Positions 61,120-64,000 of a DNA stretch of 64,000 bases are shown here, in pieces. Location: positions 1 through 64,000 of the forward strand of contig JBOGVS010000001.1 of the NCBI GenBank assembly GCA_050692555.1. The letters run 5' to 3'. Both the position numbers and the translations under genes were made by a program. The notes beneath the pieces were generated by a model that was given only the letters and a program-made list of their open reading frames with translations, was not told the DNA's origin and made no database searches. The DNA comes from DAITPV01 sp050692555 (lineage in GTDB: Bacteria > Actinomycetota > UBA4738 > CALAEC01). Every line of letters starts with the position of its first letter. Position 1 is the first letter of the stretch.

Positions 61120-61911
61120 ATGGAACTCGGCCTGAGGGACAGACCGGCCCTGGTGTCCGCCGCCAGCAGGGGGTTGGGGAAGGCATGCGCCACCTCGCTG
61201 GCCGCCGAGGGAGCCCCGGTGGCCATCTGCGCCCGGGACCGGGGCGAGCTGGACGCCGCCCGGGACGAGATCGCGGAGACGACGGGAAGCACGGTGGTGG
61301 CCATCCCGGCGGACGTGTCGGAGGCCAGTGGTGCGGTGGGGTTCCTCCGGCAGGGAGTGGAGGCCCTGGGCGGCTGTCAGATCCTGGTGCCGAACGCCGG
61401 AGGGCCGCGGTTCGGGCGCTTCGAGGAGCTCACCGACGAGGACTTCCAGACGGCCGCCGAGCTGAACCTGTTCTCCACGCTCCGGATGGCCCGGGAGGCC
61501 ATCCCGTCCATGCGAGAGGCGGGGTACGGACGGATCGTGATCATCTCCTCGATCGCGGTGAAGCAGCCGGTCTCCGGCCTGATGCTCTCGAACTCCATCC
61601 GGGCCGCGGTGATCGGGTGGGCCCGCACTCTCGTGGACGAGGTGGGCCCTCACGGCATCACGGTGAACGCGGTGATGCCGCACGGGGTGATGACCGATCG
61701 GGTCCGGGCCCTGCTGGAGCGGGAGGCCGGCGAGGCCGGAGTGAGCGTCGAGGAGCACACCCGGCGGGAGGCCCAGCGGATCCCGGTGGGCCGTTACGGT
61801 CAGCCCGAAGATGTCGGGGACCTGGTGGCGTTCCTGGCCTCCGAGCGGGCCGCCTACCTGTCCGGGTGCTTCATCCAGGTAGACGGCGGCGCGTACCGCG
61901 GGCTGTTGTAG
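61120..61911 (+). CDS. SDR-family protein without the YxxxK catalytic pair
   Basis: The 263-residue protein has a Rossmann fold with SAASRGLGKACA (TGxxxGxG-like), the NAG motif in PNAGGPRFG, and 'RIVIISSIAVKQPVSGLMLSNSIRAAVIG', where the expected Tyr-x-x-x-Lys reads N-S-I-R. Helix alpha-5 with VDEVGPHGITVNAV and the ending GCFIQVDGG are as in FabG-like enzymes. It may work by another mechanism or only bind. A GTG at 61117 lies just before ATG 61120; AGGAG (61111-61115) is upstream of both. Confidence 0.82.
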   Translation: MELGLRDRPALVSAASRGLGKACATSLAAEGAPVAICARDRGELDAARDEIAETTGSTVVAIPADVSEASGAVGFLRQGVEALGGCQILVPNAGGPRFGRFEELTDEDFQTAAELNLFSTLRMAREAIPSMREAGYGRIVIISSIAVKQPVSGLMLSNSIRAAVIGWARTLVDEVGPHGITVNAVMPHGVMTDRVRALLEREAGEAGVSVEEHTRREAQRIPVGRYGQPEDVGDLVAFLASERAAYLSGCFIQVDGGAYRGLL

Positions 61912-61938
61912 ACGGGTTCCCGGTCTCGCCCGAACGGT

Positions 61939-61944
61939 TATGCT
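61939..61944 (+). promoter_or_regulatory. Leaderless -10 element
   Basis: TATGCT lies 9 nt before ATG 61954 of the secreted protein gene, without a Shine-Dalgarno between. Confidence 0.4.
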
Positions 61945-61953
61945 CTGCGCCCA

Positions 61954-63573
61954 ATGAGCCCGTTCGTCCGGCGTGCCGCTCTCACGATGGTTGTGGCATT
62001 GGCTTCCGGCGCCGCCTGGCCGGCCTCGGGCGTCGAACGGACCGGCGGCACCTCCCGATCCGCGCGGTTTCGAAGCGCGGAGGATCTCGTCCTCAAGGAG
62101 GTCTCCCGCCGCGGTCAGGGGCCGGTGACCATGTCCCGGACCGGGATGCCCGGACGCAGCCTCCTGGCGCCGGTCGAGGAGCAGGAGTTCGACGCCATCG
62201 GAAGCGACGGCAAGATCTCGCCCTCCGACACCGTCGGGGCCGCAGGGCCGGCCCACGTGCTCACCGCGGTGAACATCAGCTACGCGCTGTGGGACAAGGC
62301 CGCCACCGGCACGCCGATCCCGGCGTTGTCCGGGACCCTCCAGTCCCTGTTCCCGTCGCTCCCGGGGAACACCTTGGTGTTCGACCCCAAGGTGGTCTAC
62401 GACCGGTACGCGGGCCAGTTCGTGCTGATCTTCCTGGCCGGCCACGGCCCTCCGTTCAGCAGGGGCAAGAAGTTCTCGAGGGTCATGGTGGTCACCATGC
62501 CGGCGACCACCGTCGCGGACCCCGGGACATGGTGTGCGCGGTCGATCAACGGGGACCGGGTGCACGGAGACGGGAAGCAGCTGGCGGACTACCCCGGCCT
62601 GGGATACGACGCCGAGCGCGTGTATATCACCACGAACCAGTTCGAGTTCTCCGTGGCCGAGGAATACGAGTACGCGCAGATCCTGTCGATCGGCAAGGAC
62701 CGCCTGTACAACTGCTCGGGCAAGCTGAACATGGACGTTTTCGGGGGAGAGGACACCCTTGACCCGGGCGGCAAGAAGGCCACCAGAGCGTTCACGATCA
62801 TGCCGGCGGTGACCGAGACGGAGATCGGTATCGCCCCTCCGGGGTTCATGCTCAGCTTCCAGGACCGCTCCTGCGGCCCCGGCTGCGGGGACCGCCTGAC
62901 CCTGTGGCGGGTGGCGCAGCGGAAGGGAAGGAGCACTCTGGCCAAACGGGGGGTCAAGGTGCCCAGGGGCCTGTTCGCCCCCCTGGGCACCCAGAAGGAC
63001 GGGTCCCCCCAGTGCATCCCTCTGGACCACTGCTGGGACACCGGGGACCTCCGGGTGATCTGGACGTTCTACGACGCCGATCGCGAGCGCCTGTACACGG
63101 CGCATGCCGTGCGGTTCGACGTGAACCCGGGTGATGGGTACGTCGAGGCGGCGATCCGGTGGTACGAGATCGATCCCATCCCCCTCAAGCGCCCCATCCT
63201 GGTTCGTCATGGGACGCTCGCCTTCCCGGGCCTGGATTCCGGCTGGCCGGTGATGACCACCGACGCGGCGGGCAACCTGTTCATCACGTTCAGCCGAGCG
63301 GGGGCGCCCGCCGGCGAGTACCTCTCCGCGGTGGTGGCCACGATCCCGCCGGGTGCGGTGGTACCGGACTCGGTGGTGGTGCTTCGCGCCGGAGAGGCCC
63401 TGTTCGTCCAGGACGCCGGCCGGTTCCAGCGGTGGGGCGACTTCAACGGGATCAACCGGGATCCAGTCGACCCCTTCACCGTGTGGACGGTCAACCAGTA
63501 CGCCAAGTCCGACGGGACCTTCCCGGATACCCCGCTGTGGCAGCAGGTGGTGAACAAGGTCCGGTACGTCTGA
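61954..63573 (+). CDS. Secreted protein of unknown function, probably propeller-like
   Basis: This 539-residue protein has a signal peptide (about residues 1-27) and a mature part with repeats of the kind 'VYDRYAGQFVLIFL', 'YPGLGYDAERVYITTNQF' and 'TTDAAGNLFITFSRAG', which look like blades of a beta-propeller. Six or more Cys are spread over the second half. I do not know its family. It is probably exported and may bind surface or matrix components. A perfect hairpin follows the stop at once. Confidence 0.75.
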   Translation: MSPFVRRAALTMVVALASGAAWPASGVERTGGTSRSARFRSAEDLVLKEVSRRGQGPVTMSRTGMPGRSLLAPVEEQEFDAIGSDGKISPSDTVGAAGPAHVLTAVNISYALWDKAATGTPIPALSGTLQSLFPSLPGNTLVFDPKVVYDRYAGQFVLIFLAGHGPPFSRGKKFSRVMVVTMPATTVADPGTWCARSINGDRVHGDGKQLADYPGLGYDAERVYITTNQFEFSVAEEYEYAQILSIGKDRLYNCSGKLNMDVFGGEDTLDPGGKKATRAFTIMPAVTETEIGIAPPGFMLSFQDRSCGPGCGDRLTLWRVAQRKGRSTLAKRGVKVPRGLFAPLGTQKDGSPQCIPLDHCWDTGDLRVIWTFYDADRERLYTAHAVRFDVNPGDGYVEAAIRWYEIDPIPLKRPILVRHGTLAFPGLDSGWPVMTTDAAGNLFITFSRAGAPAGEYLSAVVATIPPGAVVPDSVVVLRAGEALFVQDAGRFQRWGDFNGINRDPVDPFTVWTVNQYAKSDGTFPDTPLWQQVVNKVRYV

Positions 63574-63595
63574 CCGAGCCACATCCGTGGCTCGG
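63574..63595 (+). terminator. Hairpin directly after the stop codon
   Basis: CCGAGCCAC (63574-63582) and GTGGCTCGG (63587-63595) form a perfect 9-bp stem with a 4-nt loop, starting right after the TGA. There is no T-run; in this G+C-rich genome it may still mark the end of the transcript. Confidence 0.5.
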
Positions 63596-63596
63596 C

Positions 63597-63602
63597 TACC
63601 AT
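63597..63602 (+). promoter_or_regulatory. Leaderless -10 element of the Nudix gene
   Basis: TACCAT lies 6 nt before GTG 63609, immediately after the terminator-like hairpin. Confidence 0.45.
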
Positions 63603-63608
63603 GGCCGG

Positions 63609-64000
63609 GTGAGCCTCGCCGACCGGCTGCGGGGCGCCCTGGCCCCCGCCCGACCCGATCCGCGCCTCCCGCCCGGGACCCCGGCGGCCGTGATGATCCC
63701 CCTCCTGACCGGTCCCCCGGCCACTCTGCTGTTCACCAGGCGCACCGATCTGGTCCGTGACCACAAGGGGGAGATCTCCTTCCCCGGCGGGGTGCGCCAC
63801 GACGACGACCCCGACCTCCTGTTCACCGCCCTCCGGGAGACCGACGAGGAGCTGGGCATCGCGCCGGAGTGGTTCGAAGTCCTCGGTGGACTGCCGCCAA
63901 CCTCGACCGTGGTGACCGGGTACGTCATCCAACCGTTCGTCGGCCTCCTGAAGGAGCGTCCGGTCATGACTCCCAGCCCCGTGGAGATCGACGAGGTCCT
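63609..64000 (+). CDS. Nudix hydrolase (CoA-pyrophosphatase-like), cut by the window end
   Basis: At least 130 residues are present. The part seen has the Nudix beginning: 'AAVMIPLLTGPPATLLFTRRTDLVRDHKGEISFPGG' and the Nudix box, G-x5-E-x7-REUxEE-like 'GGVRHDDDPDLLFTALRETDEELGI'. The pattern 'HKGEISFPGG' is typical of the NudL/CoA pyrophosphatase group, which cleaves CoA to phosphopantetheine and 3',5'-ADP. The C-terminal half is outside the window. The GTG start is 6 nt from TACCAT. Confidence 0.85.
   Translation, partial: MSLADRLRGALAPARPDPRLPPGTPAAVMIPLLTGPPATLLFTRRTDLVRDHKGEISFPGGVRHDDDPDLLFTALRETDEELGIAPEWFEVLGGLPPTSTVVTGYVIQPFVGLLKERPVMTPSPVEIDEV

Noticed and set aside
60751..63582. 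A 943-codon minus-strand ORF over the SDR and secreted-protein genes
   Set aside because: Only its last 113 codons (the IscA/ErpA gene) have a recognisable family; the rest is antisense to two well-supported genes.
1..64000. CRISPR arrays, prophage genes, complete insertion sequences, replication origin
   Set aside because: No regularly spaced repeats, integrase, capsid gene, terminal repeats with duplication or DnaA-box cluster were seen. A decayed element at 46.3-46.8 kb remains possible.

Overview
This is a 64 kb, very G+C-rich, gene-dense window with mixed strands. There are many GTG starts, frequent 1-8 nt gaps or 4-nt stop/start overlaps, and no rRNA or tRNA gene that I can support. 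The gene content suggests an actinobacterium or close relative: an F420-type FrhB protein, an MpaB/DUF2236 protein, Ser/Thr kinase with FHA partners, and fused cyclase/ATPase signalling proteins. About 20 start codons lie only 5-10 nt downstream of a TANNNT -10 hexamer, which indicates leaderless mRNAs. The species cannot be named from the sequence.

Layout. 1-3.4 kb: the tail of an unidentified gene, a small secreted protein, and a UDP-glucose dehydrogenase / UDP-glucuronate decarboxylase pair making UDP-xylose-type sugars. 3.5-14 kb: mostly single housekeeping or accessory genes (RGG-tailed protein, EamA transporter, cupredoxin/beta-helix/membrane fusion, cNMP-binding protein, lytic-transglycosylase-like protein, agmatinase-family enzyme, alpha/beta hydrolase, GroES-like protein, PrmC-like methyltransferase, Fic protein, GNAT, MpaB-like protein). 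14-17.3 kb: a large cyclase-ATPase regulator with an apparent frameshift. 17.4-20.3 kb: an ACAD / APH-kinase / HAD operon that matches the domain set of animal ACAD10. 20.3-30 kb: a secreted sugar-dehydrogenase-like protein, rhodanese, UbiA prenyltransferase, YyaL/DUF255 protein, a universal-stress-protein/ABC1-kinase fusion and a cyclase-like protein.

30-38.9 kb is the most interesting region. It is a minus-strand cluster of six genes: GAF protein, subtilisin-like protease, Crp regulator, a 109-aa precursor peptide, a class III lanthipeptide-type synthetase (lyase-like/kinase/zinc-less cyclase) and an ABC exporter with a C-terminal cyclic-nucleotide-binding domain. The precursor has an acidic leader and a Trp/Tyr/His/Arg-rich tail with no cysteine, so the ordinary lanthionine product cannot form. 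Nucleotide-cyclase-type genes flank the cluster on both sides (29.4 kb and 39.0 kb). Together with the Crp protein and the cNMP domain on the exporter, this suggests a RiPP system controlled by cyclic nucleotides.

39-46.3 kb: a zinc-ribbon cyclase-ATPase, a membrane-anchored TolB-like propeller, and an FHA / FHA / Ser-Thr kinase group, followed by an FAD/NAD-type oxidoreductase and a membrane protein. 46.3-46.8 kb is non-coding. 47.6-58.9 kb is a carbohydrate-uptake region: cellobiose-phosphorylase-like GH94, membrane protein, two permeases, solute-binding lipoprotein, LacI regulator with a clear promoter and operator but no canonical start codon, MsmX/UgpC-type ATPase, a nucleotidyltransferase and a GH13 alpha-glucosidase. 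58.9-64 kb: FrhB-like protein, a cupredoxin lipoprotein, IscA/ErpA-type protein, a non-canonical SDR, a secreted protein of unknown function, and the start of a Nudix hydrolase cut by the window end.
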